Shown here in pieces: positions 24,368 through 34,327 of a stretch of DNA of 64,000 nucleotides (positions within the stretch are counted from its first letter, which is position 1; every line of letters starts with the position of its first letter). The stretch lies in NCBI RefSeq assembly GCF_000009905.1, contig NC_006177.1, forward strand, positions 434,001 through 498,000, given 5' to 3'. The position numbers and the translations under genes were made by a program. Source of the DNA: Symbiobacterium thermophilum IAM 14863 (GTDB taxonomy: Bacteria; Bacillota; Sulfobacillia; Symbiobacteriales; Symbiobacteriaceae). The notes under the pieces were generated by a model. That model ran no database searches and was not told where the DNA came from. It was given only the letters and a program-made list of their open reading frames with translations.

Positions 24368-26278
24368 ATGGCCGAGACCCTGCGCGAGCGCATCGAGCGC
24401 GTGCTTCCCCGGGTCTCCAAGCCCGCCCGCTACACCGGCGGCGAGTGGAACGCCGTGGTGAAGGATCACGCCAAGGTGGACGTCAAGGTCGCCTGGACGT
24501 TTCCCGACGCGTACGAGGTGGGCATGTCCCACCTGGGGTCGCTGATCATGTACCACCAGATCAACCGGCGGGACGACGCCTGCTGCGAGCGGGCGTACGC
24601 CCCCTGGACCGATATGGAGAAGGAGATGCGGGCGGAGGGGATCCCGCTCTTCACGCTGGAGACCTGGACGCCCGTCCGGGAGTTCGACATCATCGCCTTC
24701 CCGCTGCTTTACGAGCTGACCTACACCAACCTGCTGACCTGCCTGGACCTGGCCGGGGTGCCGCTCCTCGCGGAGCAGCGCACCGAAGCCGATCCCCTGG
24801 TCATCGCCGGCGGCCCCTGCGCCTTCAACTGCGAGCCGCTGGCCCCGTTCCTGGACGTCGCGGTGCTGGGCGACGGCGAGGAGGTCATCCACGAGATCCT
24901 CGACGCCTACAAGGCCTGGCGGGACGCGGGGCGCAGGGACCGGAGGGAGCTGCTGCGGCGCATGGCGGGCATCACCGGCTGCTACGTGCCGAGCCTGTAC
25001 GCGGTGGAGTACAACCCCGACGGCACCATCAAGGCGTACCGGCCCACCGAGCCCGGGGTGCCGGAGGTGGTGGAACGGGCGACGGTCAAGGATCTGGACA
25101 GCATCGACTACCCGACCCGGCCCGTGGTGCCCAACACCCAGATCGTCTTCGACCGGGCGCAGGTCGAGGTCTTCCGGGGCTGCACCCGCGGCTGCCGCTT
25201 CTGCCACGCGGGCTACATCACCCGGCCGGTGCGGGAGCGTTCGCCCGAGGTGGTGCAGCGGCTGGCCCGGGAGATCGTGAAGAACACCGGCTACAGCGAG
25301 CTGTCGCTGGTCTCCCTCTCCACGGCGGACTACACCGACGTGCAGCAGACGGTCAGCAGGCTGTCGGACCAGCTGCGCTGCGACGGCGTCAACGTCACCC
25401 TTCCCTCCACCCGGGTGGACGCCTTCTCGGTGGCGCTGGCGGACGCCGTGAGCAAGGTGCGCAAGGGATCGATCACCCTGGCGCCCGAGGGCGGCTCCGC
25501 CCGCATCCGGCGGGTGATCAACAAGACCGTGTCCGACCGGGACATCCGCGAGGCCATGCGGGCCGCCTTCCGCAGCGGCTACCGGGCCGTGAAGCTGTAC
25601 TTCATCCTCGGCCTGCCCACCGAGACCGACGCCGACCTGGAGGCGATCGCCGAGAAGGGCCGCTGGGCCCTGGAGATCGCCGAGGAGGAGCTGGGCCGGC
25701 AGGAGGCGCGCAAGGTACGGGTGACCATCTCGGTCTCCGTCTTCGTGCCCAAGCCCCACACCCCGTTCCAGTTCGAGCCGCAGGTGACCCTGGCGGAGGC
25801 CCGCCGGCGCCAGGAGCACATCAAGCGCTTCCTGAAGGACCGGCGCATCGAGTATAAGTACCACGAGGCCGACGTGAGCCACATCGAGGCCCTGCTCTCG
25901 CTGGGAGACCGGCGGGTGGCCGCGGCCGTGCTGAAGGCGTGGCAGATGGGGGCCCGGTTCGACGGCTGGAACGAGCACTTCGACTACAACCTGTGGCTCC
26001 GGGCGTGCGCCGAGGCCGGCGTCGACGTGGCCTTCTACACCTACCGCCGGAAGGGCTACGGCGAGCGATTCGCCTGGGATCACCTCTCGCCGGGGCTCAG
26101 CCGGGAGTGGCTGATCGACGACCACCGCCGGGCGATGGCCGAGGTGGAGGTGGAGGACTGCCGCTGGGAGAACTGTGACCTGTGCGGCGTGTGCATGCGT
26201 TACGACGTGCTGCCGACACTGAAGCCCGCGGGCTTTGTGGGAGAGGACGAAATTGCGGTTACGGATTCGGCTGGCTAA
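24368..26278 (+). CDS. TIGR03960-family radical SAM protein
   Basis: 636 aa from the ATG at 24368. An N-terminal B12-binding-like region (~30-190) is followed by the radical SAM cluster motif FRGCTRGCRFCHAGY near residue 266. The C-terminal part has DCRWENCDLCGVC, a Cys-rich end. Firmicutes carry this protein next to a TIGR03936 partner and RNase G, as here; its substrate is not established. It overlaps the next gene by 26 bases. The start was preferred over an upstream GTG because AAGGGG precedes it. Confidence 0.9.
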   Translation: MAETLRERIERVLPRVSKPARYTGGEWNAVVKDHAKVDVKVAWTFPDAYEVGMSHLGSLIMYHQINRRDDACCERAYAPWTDMEKEMRAEGIPLFTLETWTPVREFDIIAFPLLYELTYTNLLTCLDLAGVPLLAEQRTEADPLVIAGGPCAFNCEPLAPFLDVAVLGDGEEVIHEILDAYKAWRDAGRRDRRELLRRMAGITGCYVPSLYAVEYNPDGTIKAYRPTEPGVPEVVERATVKDLDSIDYPTRPVVPNTQIVFDRAQVEVFRGCTRGCRFCHAGYITRPVRERSPEVVQRLAREIVKNTGYSELSLVSLSTADYTDVQQTVSRLSDQLRCDGVNVTLPSTRVDAFSVALADAVSKVRKGSITLAPEGGSARIRRVINKTVSDRDIREAMRAAFRSGYRAVKLYFILGLPTETDADLEAIAEKGRWALEIAEEELGRQEARKVRVTISVSVFVPKPHTPFQFEPQVTLAEARRRQEHIKRFLKDRRIEYKYHEADVSHIEALLSLGDRRVAAAVLKAWQMGARFDGWNEHFDYNLWLRACAEAGVDVAFYTYRRKGYGERFAWDHLSPGLSREWLIDDHRRAMAEVEVEDCRWENCDLCGVCMRYDVLPTLKPAGFVGEDEIAVTDSAG

Positions 26279-26933
26279 GCTGGGGCTCGCCCGGTTCCTG
26301 TCGCATCTGGATTTTCAGCGGGTCGTGGAGCGCGGCCTGCGGCGCGCGGGACTGCCGCTGGCGTTCACCCAGGGGTTCAACCCGCACCCGCGCATCAGCT
26401 ACGCCTCCGCCCTGGCGACGGGGACAAGCAGTGAGGGCGAGTTCATCGACGTGGACCTGACGGAACCCGTGGAGCCCGAGGCGTTCGTGTCCCGGGCCAA
26501 CGCGGCCCTGCCGGCCGACGTGCGGCTGCTGGAGGCCCGCCCCGCCCCCGAGGGCGGCGAATCGCTCATGGCCCTGGTCAACGCCGCCGAGTACCGGCTG
26601 ACGCTGCAGGGGGCCGACGAGGAGGCCCTGCGGCAGGCCGTGGCCCGGTTCCTGGAGGCAGAGCAGGTGGTGGTGACCCGGGAGGGTCCCGCCGGCTCCC
26701 GGTCCGTGGACATCCGCCCCCACGTATACAGCCTGGCGGTCGAGGGTCCCGGCGAGTTGCGGGCGCTGGTGCAGACCGGCTCCGCGGGCAACGTGCGGCC
26801 CGATGAGGTGGTGGCGGGCCTGATCCGGTGCGCGCCCGACCTCGCGGGGGTGGAGCTGGCGCTCGCCCACCGGCTGATGCTGTACCGGCGCGACCCCGAG
26901 ACCGGGATCTGCGCCGAGCCCTGGTCCCTGTGA
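26253..26933 (+). CDS. TIGR03936/DUF2344 radical SAM-linked protein
   Basis: 226 aa from a TTG at 26253, giving MRLRIRLAKLGLARFLSHLD, which matches the family N terminus; GGAGAGG lies just upstream. Contains AFTQGFNPHPRISYASALATG, a typical family motif. Known members are encoded beside or fused to the TIGR03960 radical SAM enzyme and are thought to work with it. Translation is coupled by a 26-base overlap. Confidence 0.86.
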   Translation: MRLRIRLAKLGLARFLSHLDFQRVVERGLRRAGLPLAFTQGFNPHPRISYASALATGTSSEGEFIDVDLTEPVEPEAFVSRANAALPADVRLLEARPAPEGGESLMALVNAAEYRLTLQGADEEALRQAVARFLEAEQVVVTREGPAGSRSVDIRPHVYSLAVEGPGELRALVQTGSAGNVRPDEVVAGLIRCAPDLAGVELALAHRLMLYRRDPETGICAEPWSL

Positions 26934-27059
26934 CGCCTGTCTCCGGCGCCCTTTCGTCTGAAAAAGCGGCCGTCGGTTGAAGGGAAGGGGCCGCATCGGG
27001 ACGTCCCACGAGTAGGACCGGTCACCGGTCGGTCGATGCCCGAGGAGGAGGGGGACTCG

Positions 27060-27446
27060 ATGGAAGAACGGGAGAAGCTGGAGAAGATGGACCTCCTGCG
27101 CAACCGCTTCAAGATCTCTTACGCCCGGGCCCGGGAGGTGCTGGAGCAGAACGGCTGGGACGCGGTGGCCGCCGCGGTCCAGCTGGAGGAGGAGCAGACG
27201 CCGTCGGGCTTCTTCACCGAGGAGCTGAAGGTGAGCGGCCGGGACCTGGTGGAGACGCTGAAGCGGATTCTGCACGAGGGCAACGTCAACCGGATCATCG
27301 TGCGGGACCCCAAGGGCTATGAGATCCTCAACCTGCCCGTGGGCGGCGCCGTGGTCTTCGCCCTGGTGCTGCCGATGCTCACCGCTCTCAGCGCGGTCGT
27401 CATCCTGGCCCTGGACTACACGGTCGTGGTCGAGCGGAGTTCCTAG
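27060..27446 (+). CDS. DUF4342 protein with UBA-like N terminus
   Basis: 128 aa. Residues 1-45 (EKMDLLRNRFKISYARAREV ... GWDAVAAAVQLEEE) look like a UBA/TS-N helix bundle. Residues 60-128 are a DUF4342 domain with a hydrophobic helix (VVFALVLPMLTALSAVVILAL). GAGGAGGAGGGGG stands before the ATG. Function unknown. Ends at a strong terminator, so it is separate from rng. Confidence 0.82.
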   Translation: MEEREKLEKMDLLRNRFKISYARAREVLEQNGWDAVAAAVQLEEEQTPSGFFTEELKVSGRDLVETLKRILHEGNVNRIIVRDPKGYEILNLPVGGAVVFALVLPMLTALSAVVILALDYTVVVERSS

Positions 27447-27461
27447 CCGACAGCCGCGAAC

Positions 27462-27486
27462 AGCCCCCCGTCGGATCCGGGGGGCT
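27462..27486 (+). terminator. Terminator after the DUF4342 gene
   Basis: A 9-bp perfect stem AGCCCCCCG/CGGGGGGCT with a 7-nt loop, followed by TTGTCC. Confidence 0.82.
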
Positions 27487-27599
27487 TTGTCCGTCCGCCT
27501 TGGCCCGTGCAGGACTCGGCCGTTCTGGAGAAGAAAACCACTAAATTTGGGATACTAGTTCCCAGAGCAGCCATCCCCAGGAGAGAAGGGGCTTTTTTC

Positions 27600-29303
27600 A
27601 TGCGCAAGGAGATACTCTTGACGGTCGACATCGACCAGACGCGCGCGGCGGTGCTGGAAGACGGCGAGCTGGTGGAGCTGTACATCGAGCAGCCCGTACA
27701 TGAACGCATCGTCGGCAACATCTACAAGGGCAAGGTCGAGAACGTGCTGCCCGGCATGCAGGCCGCCTTCGTCAACATCGGCCTGGAGCGCAACGCCTTC
27801 CTGTACGTGGACGACGCCCAGCCCGGCCGGGCGCCGCTGGAGGGGGAGACGCCCCTGCCGCGGTCCGGGCGCCGGCCCACCATCGGCGAGCTGGTCAGGA
27901 CCGGCCAGGACATCCTGGTCCAGGTGGCCAAGGAGCCCATCGGCACCAAGGGGGCGCGGGTCACCCGCAACATCACCCTGCCCGGGCGCTTCCTCGTCCT
28001 CATGCCTCACGTGGACTACGTCGGCGTCAGCCGGCGCATCACCGACGAGCGGGAGCGGGACCGGCTGAAGCAGATTGCCCACGCCGTGAAGCCCGACGGG
28101 ATGGGGCTCATCGTGCGCACGGTGGCGGAGGGCGCCAGCGAGGAGGAACTGGCCCACGACGCCGCTTTCCTCGAGCGCCACTGGCAGCAGATCGCCGCCC
28201 GGGCCAGGACGGCCAGGGCGCCGTCCCTGGTCCACCACGACCAGGGGCTCATCCACCGGCTGGTGCGGGACGGGCTGGATGACTCCGTCAGCCTGTTCCT
28301 GGTGGACCAGCGGTCCGCCTACGACACCGCCCTCGCGGTGGTGGAGTTGCACGCGCCCCAGCTCAAAGACCGGGTCAAGCTCTACACCCGCAGCGACCAG
28401 ACCCTCTTCGATTACTACGGCGTCGAGATGGAGATCGAGAAGGCGCTGCGCCGGCGAGTGTGGCTCAGGAGCGGCGGGTACATCATCATCGACCAGACCG
28501 AGGCGCTCACCGCCATCGACGTGAACACCGGCAAGTTCGTCGGCTCGACGAACCTGGCCGACACGGTCTTCCGCACGAACCTGGAGGCCGCCCGGGAGAT
28601 CGCCCGGCAGCTGCGGCTCCGGGACATCGGCGGGATCATCATCATCGACTTCATCGACATGGACCGGGAGGACCACCGGCAGCAGGTGATCCAGGCCCTG
28701 GAGGAGGCTTTGAGGCGGGACCGCACCCGAGCCAACATCCTGGGGCTCACCCAGCTCGGCCTGCTCGAGATGACCCGCAAGAAGTCGCGCCAGAACCTGA
28801 GCGAGGTGCTCACCAAGCCCTGCCCCGCCTGCGACGGCCGGGGGAAGGTGCTCAACGAGCAGACCATGGCCCACCGGGTGCGGGCCGAGATCCGGCGCAT
28901 CATGAAGCAGTCGTCCAGCGAAGCCCTGCTGATGGAGGTCCATCCCTCGGTGGCGGCCCTGGTGATCCGCCCCGGCGGGGCCAATCTGCGGGCGTTGGAG
29001 GAGGAGCTGGCCCGGACGATCTACATCCGCGGCAACAGCGAGGTTTCCCCCGACTCGTGGAGCCTGAAGGCCCTGGGCACCCGGGAGGAGGTGGAGGCCA
29101 AGGCGCTGCCGGTTTCCGCCGGCCAGGTGCTGCAGCTGCGCATCGAGGAGCCCCACGCCTCCAACGCGGCCGACGGCATCGCCAGGGTGGACGGCTACGT
29201 CATCGACGTGGCCGATGCCGGCCGCCTGGTGGGCCAGGTGGTGCCGGTGGAGATCCTGAAGGTGTTCCGCACGTACGCGAAAGGGCGCGTTGCCCCGCAC
29301 TGA
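27600..29303 (+). CDS. rng: Ribonuclease G/E family endoribonuclease
   Basis: 567 aa. S1 RNA-binding domain at ~35-120 (GNIYKGKVENVLPGMQAAFV). RNase E/G core with catalytic Asp residues in ALTAIDVNTGKFVGS and IIIDFIDM. Zn-link motif CPACDG near residue 408 (CPxC) that helps dimerise RNase E. Cuts 5'-monophosphate RNAs in rRNA maturation and mRNA turnover. The ATG follows AGAAGGGG and eight pyrimidine-rich bases; an upstream in-frame start (27507) lacks support. Sits in the radical SAM-rng-rplU cluster. Confidence 0.94.
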   Translation: MRKEILLTVDIDQTRAAVLEDGELVELYIEQPVHERIVGNIYKGKVENVLPGMQAAFVNIGLERNAFLYVDDAQPGRAPLEGETPLPRSGRRPTIGELVRTGQDILVQVAKEPIGTKGARVTRNITLPGRFLVLMPHVDYVGVSRRITDERERDRLKQIAHAVKPDGMGLIVRTVAEGASEEELAHDAAFLERHWQQIAARARTARAPSLVHHDQGLIHRLVRDGLDDSVSLFLVDQRSAYDTALAVVELHAPQLKDRVKLYTRSDQTLFDYYGVEMEIEKALRRRVWLRSGGYIIIDQTEALTAIDVNTGKFVGSTNLADTVFRTNLEAAREIARQLRLRDIGGIIIIDFIDMDREDHRQQVIQALEEALRRDRTRANILGLTQLGLLEMTRKKSRQNLSEVLTKPCPACDGRGKVLNEQTMAHRVRAEIRRIMKQSSSEALLMEVHPSVAALVIRPGGANLRALEEELARTIYIRGNSEVSPDSWSLKALGTREEVEAKALPVSAGQVLQLRIEEPHASNAADGIARVDGYVIDVADAGRLVGQVVPVEILKVFRTYAKGRVAPH

Positions 29304-29320
29304 GCCACTTGGAGCGCGCA

Positions 29321-29353
29321 AGCCCCGGACCTGGCACGGCCAGGTCCGGGGCT
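29321..29353. terminator. Bidirectional terminator between rng and glpD
   Basis: A perfect 15-bp stem (29321-29335 with 29339-29353) with loop ACG. Lies between converging genes. Confidence 0.87.
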
Positions 29354-29381
29354 CGTTGCTGCGTGCGGTCCGCAGCCCTCC

Positions 29382-31007
29382 TCATGCGCCGGCGGCCGCC
29401 TCCTGCCGCCACGCGAACATCCCGTCGATCTCCTGCTCGGCGGCGGCGATCTCCGCCTGCTTCTGCGCCTCGCTCCAGCCCAGCAGGGCGCCCATCTCGC
29501 CGGCCAGCGCGGGCAGCCAGGGCCGCCCGTTGTGCGCCGTGAAGAGCATGAGGTCGGTGCGCCGCCGGACCACGTCGACCAGGTGCATGGCCATCTCGGC
29601 CTTCACCGCGTACCGCGCCTGGGCCAGCCGCCAGCGCAGCTCCGGGTCGGGCGCCGCGACCTCCCGGGCCTCGGCGGCCACCTGGGCCAGGACCGCGCCG
29701 TACCGGTCGGCCAGCAGGTCAATGAGCCTCTCGGCCCCGCCGACCTCGGCAGCCAGCTGCCGCTTCAGCCCGCCGTCCGGCAGTTTCCCCTGCGCGCCGG
29801 GCAGGGGCGCCGTGCTGGCGGCGAGGTGCGCCGCGCTCCGGGTGGCCGGGAAGAGGTCGTCGACGATGTGGCTGGCCATGGCCCGGAAGGCGGTCAGCTT
29901 GCCGCCAGCCACCGTGACCAGCCCGGACGGGCTGTGGAAGAGCTTGTAGTCCCGGGTGGTCGCCGAGGGATCCGCCTCCTTCGCGGGCTTCAGGAGCGGC
30001 CGGAAGCCCGACCAGCCGGCGATGATGTCGTCGGTGGTCAGCCCCGCCTCCGGGAAGAGCCGGCGGGCGGCGTCCACCACGTACTCCACGTCCCACCGGG
30101 TGATCGAGTAGGCCGCCGGGTCGCCGTGGTGATCGGTGTCGGTGGTACCGATGTACGTGCAGTTGCCCGAGGGGACGGCGAACATCATGCGGCCGTCCCG
30201 GCCCCGCATCACCACCGCGTGCCGGATGGGCAGCCGATCGTGGGGCACCACCAGGTGGACGCCCTTGGTGAGCCGGAGGAGGGTCGGAGCGCCGGGGTCG
30301 TCCAGTTGGCGTACCGCGTCCGCCCACGGCCCCGCCGCGGCCAGCACCCGGTCCGCCCGGACGTCGAAGGTGTCGCCGGTCAGCTCGTCCCGCACCGTCG
30401 CCCCCACGATCCGGCCGCGGCTGTCCTTGCGGAACGCGGTCAGCCGGACGTAGTTGGCCACCGCGGCGCCGTGTGCGGCGGCGGACTGGATCACCTCCAG
30501 GGTCAGCCGGCCGTCGTCGGTGCGGCAGTCGGCGTAGAGCGCGCCGCCCTTCAGCCGGTCGGCCCTGAGCCACGGCTCCCGCTCCCGGAGCGGACCGGGC
30601 TTCAGCATCCTGTGCGGGATCGGGTTGCTCCGGCCCGCGAACCAGTCGTAGAGGGTCAGGCCGATGTTGAGCATCCACAACGGGTCGGGGTCGCCCTCGT
30701 AGACCGGGAACAGGAAGGTGGTGGCCTTGACCAGGTGCGGGGCCATGACCAGCAGGTTCTGCCGTTCCACCACCGACTCCCGGACGAGGCGGAACTCGAA
30801 GTTCTTCAGGTAGCGCAGGCCGCCGTGGATCAGCTTGGTGGAGCGGCTGCTGGTGGCGAAGGCGAAGTCGCTGGCCTCCACGAGGCCCACCTTCAGGCCG
30901 CGGAGGGCAGCCTCGCGGGCGACGCCGGCCCCCGTGATCCCGCCGCCGACCACCAGCAGGTCGAAGGATTCCGAGGCCAGGCGCCGGATCATCTCGGTAC
31001 GGTTCAT
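29382..31007 (-). CDS. glpD: Aerobic glycerol-3-phosphate dehydrogenase
   Basis: 541 aa. FAD site LLVVGGGITGAGVAREAALRG at the N terminus, then SSRSTKLIHGGLRYLKNFEF, the conserved HGG substrate loop of GlpD/GlpO, and FSPSG-like HSPSGLVTVAGGKLTAFR near residue 355. Oxidises sn-glycerol 3-phosphate to dihydroxyacetone phosphate at the membrane. ATG at 31007 with GAGGGA 6 nt upstream; an open frame further upstream covers the leader only. Its leader holds a terminator-like hairpin, as in glycerol-antiterminator control. Oriented against the flanking ribosomal cluster. Confidence 0.95.
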   Translation of the reverse strand: MNRTEMIRRLASESFDLLVVGGGITGAGVAREAALRGLKVGLVEASDFAFATSSRSTKLIHGGLRYLKNFEFRLVRESVVERQNLLVMAPHLVKATTFLFPVYEGDPDPLWMLNIGLTLYDWFAGRSNPIPHRMLKPGPLREREPWLRADRLKGGALYADCRTDDGRLTLEVIQSAAAHGAAVANYVRLTAFRKDSRGRIVGATVRDELTGDTFDVRADRVLAAAGPWADAVRQLDDPGAPTLLRLTKGVHLVVPHDRLPIRHAVVMRGRDGRMMFAVPSGNCTYIGTTDTDHHGDPAAYSITRWDVEYVVDAARRLFPEAGLTTDDIIAGWSGFRPLLKPAKEADPSATTRDYKLFHSPSGLVTVAGGKLTAFRAMASHIVDDLFPATRSAAHLAASTAPLPGAQGKLPDGGLKRQLAAEVGGAERLIDLLADRYGAVLAQVAAEAREVAAPDPELRWRLAQARYAVKAEMAMHLVDVVRRRTDLMLFTAHNGRPWLPALAGEMGALLGWSEAQKQAEIAAAEQEIDGMFAWRQEAAAGA

Positions 31008-31033
31008 ACGCACTCCCTCACAATCCAAAGGAA

Positions 31034-31107
31034 ACAAGGAGAGCCACGGCCAACCGGAGGCGCCGCGCCGTGCACGGCTCCTCGCAGCTGCCGATGGCTC
31101 TCCTTGT
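31034..31107 (-). promoter_or_regulatory. Terminator-like hairpin in the glpD leader
   Basis: ACAAGGAGAGCCA (31034-31046) and TGGCTCTCCTTGT (31095-31107) form a 13-bp perfect stem enclosing about 48 nt. On the minus strand the second arm runs into TTTCCTTT before the glpD ribosome site, and the hairpin starts within about 30 nt of transcription start. This layout is expected of a glycerol-responsive (GlpP-type) antiterminator leader. Confidence 0.55.
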
Positions 31108-31133
31108 CTCCACCATCGAGCTATGCGACTAGA

Positions 31134-31163
31134 ATTATATCCGTTTGTTTCATTCTGGGTCAA
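31134..31163 (-). promoter_or_regulatory. glpD promoter
   Basis: On the minus strand TTGACC (31158-31163) and TATAAT (31134-31139) are 18 bp apart. The -35 box lies inside the 3' end of the upstream small gene. A strong match in an otherwise GC-rich region. Confidence 0.8.
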
Positions 31164-31338
31164 GGCTCGGCGTGCTGTCGGGCCCGAGCCGGCACGCGCG
31201 CCGGCCGGCACCGAACAGAGCCACGGCCACGGCGGCGCTGAGGCCGAGCATCATCTGGCCGTTCACCACCAGCAGGAAGACGCCGACGGCGGACAGAAGG
31301 GTTGCGATCCAGATGAGCAGGTTGCGCCGGTTCCGCAT
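31150..31338 (-). CDS. Small two-helix membrane protein
   Basis: 62 aa from the ATG at 31338, with AGGG 6-7 nt upstream (another in-frame ATG two codons earlier touches that site). Two hydrophobic helices, LLIWIATLLSAVGVFLLVV and MMLGLSAAVAVALFGAG, are followed by an Arg/Pro-rich tail. Family not recognised. Precedes glpD on the same strand; the glpD promoter begins inside it, so the two may be transcribed separately. Confidence 0.6.
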   Translation of the reverse strand: MRNRRNLLIWIATLLSAVGVFLLVVNGQMMLGLSAAVAVALFGAGRRACRLGPDSTPSLDPE

Positions 31339-31481
31339 GTTCATCCCTCCCCCGGCGGGCGCGATCTCACCTTCCGGTTGCCGTTGCGATCTTGCACGCA
31401 ACTGAAATTATAATTCATATTCTCTAAAAACTCAATAGACATCCTGATATTCCCTGCGAACGCAACGGGCCGCCCCTGCAT

Positions 31482-31510
31482 TGACACGGGCGGCCAACCC
31501 ATGCTAACAT
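31482..31510 (+). promoter_or_regulatory. rplU promoter
   Basis: TTGACA (31482-31487), 17-bp spacer, TAACAT (31505-31510), about 125 bases before the rplU start. Confidence 0.8.
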
Positions 31511-31516
31511 TACATG

Positions 31517-31633
31517 TCGCCTCCGCGCGCCCCTTGCCGAGGGGCTGTGGTGGCAACCGCACGGGGCGGGTTCGGAAAACGCCGTTGGGCGTACCTGGCC
31601 GCCGGCGAGTCTACATCCTCGGAGGTGTTCCGT
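31517..31633 (+). promoter_or_regulatory. Candidate L21 leader
   Basis: About 115 nt of GC-rich leader precede rplU, with possible pairings such as GCCCCTTGCCGAGGGGC and GTGGCAACCGCAC. Firmicutes commonly carry a structured autoregulatory L21 leader here. Position and size fit; I cannot confirm the consensus by eye. Confidence 0.45.
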
Positions 31634-31948
31634 TTGACTTACGCGATCGTGGAGACGGGCGGCAAGCAGTACCGGGTCCAGGAGGGCGACACCCTGCGGG
31701 TCGAGAAGCTGACGGCCGGCGAGGGCGAGACCGTCGTGTTCGACAAGGTCCTGGCCATCAGCCGGGACGGCAAGGTGACCGTCGGCACGCCGTACATCGA
31801 GGGTGCCAAGGTGACTGCGAAGGTGGCCGCCCACGGCAAGGGGCCGAAGATCATCGTCTTCAAGTACCGCAACAAGACCAACTACCGGCGCAAGACCGGC
31901 CACCGGCAGCCGTTCACGGCGATCACCATCGAGTCCATCGAGGGGTAA
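31634..31948 (+). CDS. rplU: 50S ribosomal protein L21
   Basis: 104 aa, TTG start with GGAGGTG 7 nt upstream. [19 protein letters not shown] opens the protein, and [19 protein letters not shown] matches the rRNA-binding loop. Binds 23S rRNA. First gene of rplU-prp-rpmA-obg. Confidence 0.97.
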   Translation: MTYAIVETGGKQYRVQEGDTLRVEKLTAGEGETVVFDKVLAISRDGKVTVGTPYIEGAKVTAKVAAHGKGPKIIVFKYRNKTNYRRKTGHRQPFTAITIESIEG

Positions 31949-31952
31949 GCCG

Positions 31953-32282
31953 GTGATCACGGTTCGGGTCGGCCGGGCGGAAGACGGCTCGGTGGTCTCC
32001 CTGGAGACCGAGGGGCATGCCGGCTACGCGGAGCCGGGCGAGGACATCGTCTGCGCCGGGGTGACGGCGCTGGTGGTGACGGCCCTGATCGGGCTGAAGC
32101 GGGTTGCGGGTCACCCCCACGAGGGGAAGGCCGTCAGCGGCAGGGCTTGGTGCAGGCTGCTGCCGGGGGGCACCCCTGAGTCCCGGCTGAAGGCCCAGGC
32201 CATCCTGGAGACCACGGTACTCGGACTGAAGGATATTGCGAAGGATTATAAGAATTATGTCCGCGTGACGGAGGGAGGCTGA
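31953..32282 (+). CDS. prp: Ribosomal-processing cysteine protease Prp
   Basis: 109 aa, GTG start 4 bases after rplU. The catalytic His and Cys are seen in [20 protein letters not shown] (His ~22, Cys ~34). Prp cleaves the N-terminal extension of L27 in Firmicutes and related groups. Located exactly between rplU and rpmA, as is usual for ysxB/prp. The extended L27 next door provides its substrate. Confidence 0.92.
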   Translation: MITVRVGRAEDGSVVSLETEGHAGYAEPGEDIVCAGVTALVVTALIGLKRVAGHPHEGKAVSGRAWCRLLPGGTPESRLKAQAILETTVLGLKDIAKDYKNYVRVTEGG

Positions 32283-32286
32283 CCCC

Positions 32287-32574
32287 ATGTTCCTTCAGCT
32301 GTTTGCGAGCAAGAAGGGCGTCGGCTCGACCAAGAACGGTCGTGACTCGAACCCTAAGTATCTGGGCGTGAAGAAGGGTGACGGCTCGCTCGTCACCGTC
32401 GGCCAGATCATCGTGCGCCAGCGGGGCACCAAGATTCACCCTGGTGCGAACGTCGGCCGCGGCAAGGACGACACCTTGTACGCGCTGGCGGACGGCATCG
32501 TGAAGTTCGGCCGCAAGGGGGCCAACCGGAAGCAGGTTTCGGTGGTGCCCATCCAGCTGGCCGTCGAGGCGTAA
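32287..32574 (+). CDS. rpmA: 50S ribosomal protein L27 with cleavable leader
   Basis: 95 aa. Starts [20 protein letters not shown]. Mature L27 begins ASKKG, so MFLQLF is a short hydrophobic N-terminal extension, a variant of the LQFFA-type site cut by Prp. The tail of mature L27 reaches the peptidyl transferase centre, so uncut protein would block it. Core [16 protein letters not shown] and [21 protein letters not shown] are typical. Confidence 0.97.
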   Translation: MFLQLFASKKGVGSTKNGRDSNPKYLGVKKGDGSLVTVGQIIVRQRGTKIHPGANVGRGKDDTLYALADGIVKFGRKGANRKQVSVVPIQLAVEA

Positions 32575-32588
32575 GGTGGATTCCGGAG

Positions 32589-32614
32589 GCCCCAGCACCC
32601 GGCGGTGCTGGGGC
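32589..32614 (+). terminator. Terminator after rpmA
   Basis: An 11-bp stem GCCCCAGCACC/GGTGCTGGGGC with a 4-nt loop followed by TTCTT. Separates rpmA from obg. Confidence 0.8.
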
Positions 32615-32696
32615 TTCTTCCACGAAGCCGCCGGCACATAAGCGCCTGCCGGCCGGCTAAGGATAGCGACGAGAATCCGGTCTGGGGCGTGATGCC

Positions 32697-33974
<1,278 letters not shown>

Positions 33975-34014
33975 CCGGCCGGGGCCGCCTGCGCGTGGAA
34001 AGGATGAGACGAGC

Positions 34015-34311
34015 ATGGAGCTCAGGGGCAAGCAGAAGCGGTTCCTGCGGGCGATGGGCGTGACCATGAGCCCGATCCTGACCATCGGCAAGGACGGCGT
34101 GACCGAGAACGTCATCCGCCAGGCCGACGGGGCGCTCACGGCCCGGGAGCTGATCAAGGGACGGGTGCTGCAGACGGCGCCGGCCGAGCCGGAGGCTGTG
34201 GCGGCGCAGGTGGCCGAGCGCACCGGGGCCGCCCTGGTGCAGGTGCTGGGCCGGAACTTCCTGCTGTACCGGCGGAACCCGAAGGAGCCGAAGATCACGC
34301 TGCCGGAGTGA
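34015..34311 (+). CDS. yhbY: YhbY-type CRM-domain RNA-binding protein
   Basis: 98 aa, one CRM domain: LRGKQKRFLRAMGVTMSPIL, then the GxxG-like IGKDGVTENVI, and ending in GRNFLLYRRNP. Binds pre-50S particles. GAAAGGATGAGAC precedes the ATG. Located between obg and nadD as in many Firmicutes. Confidence 0.92.
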   Translation: MELRGKQKRFLRAMGVTMSPILTIGKDGVTENVIRQADGALTARELIKGRVLQTAPAEPEAVAAQVAERTGAALVQVLGRNFLLYRRNPKEPKITLPE

Positions 34312-34327
34312 CGAGGGGGGCGATGTC

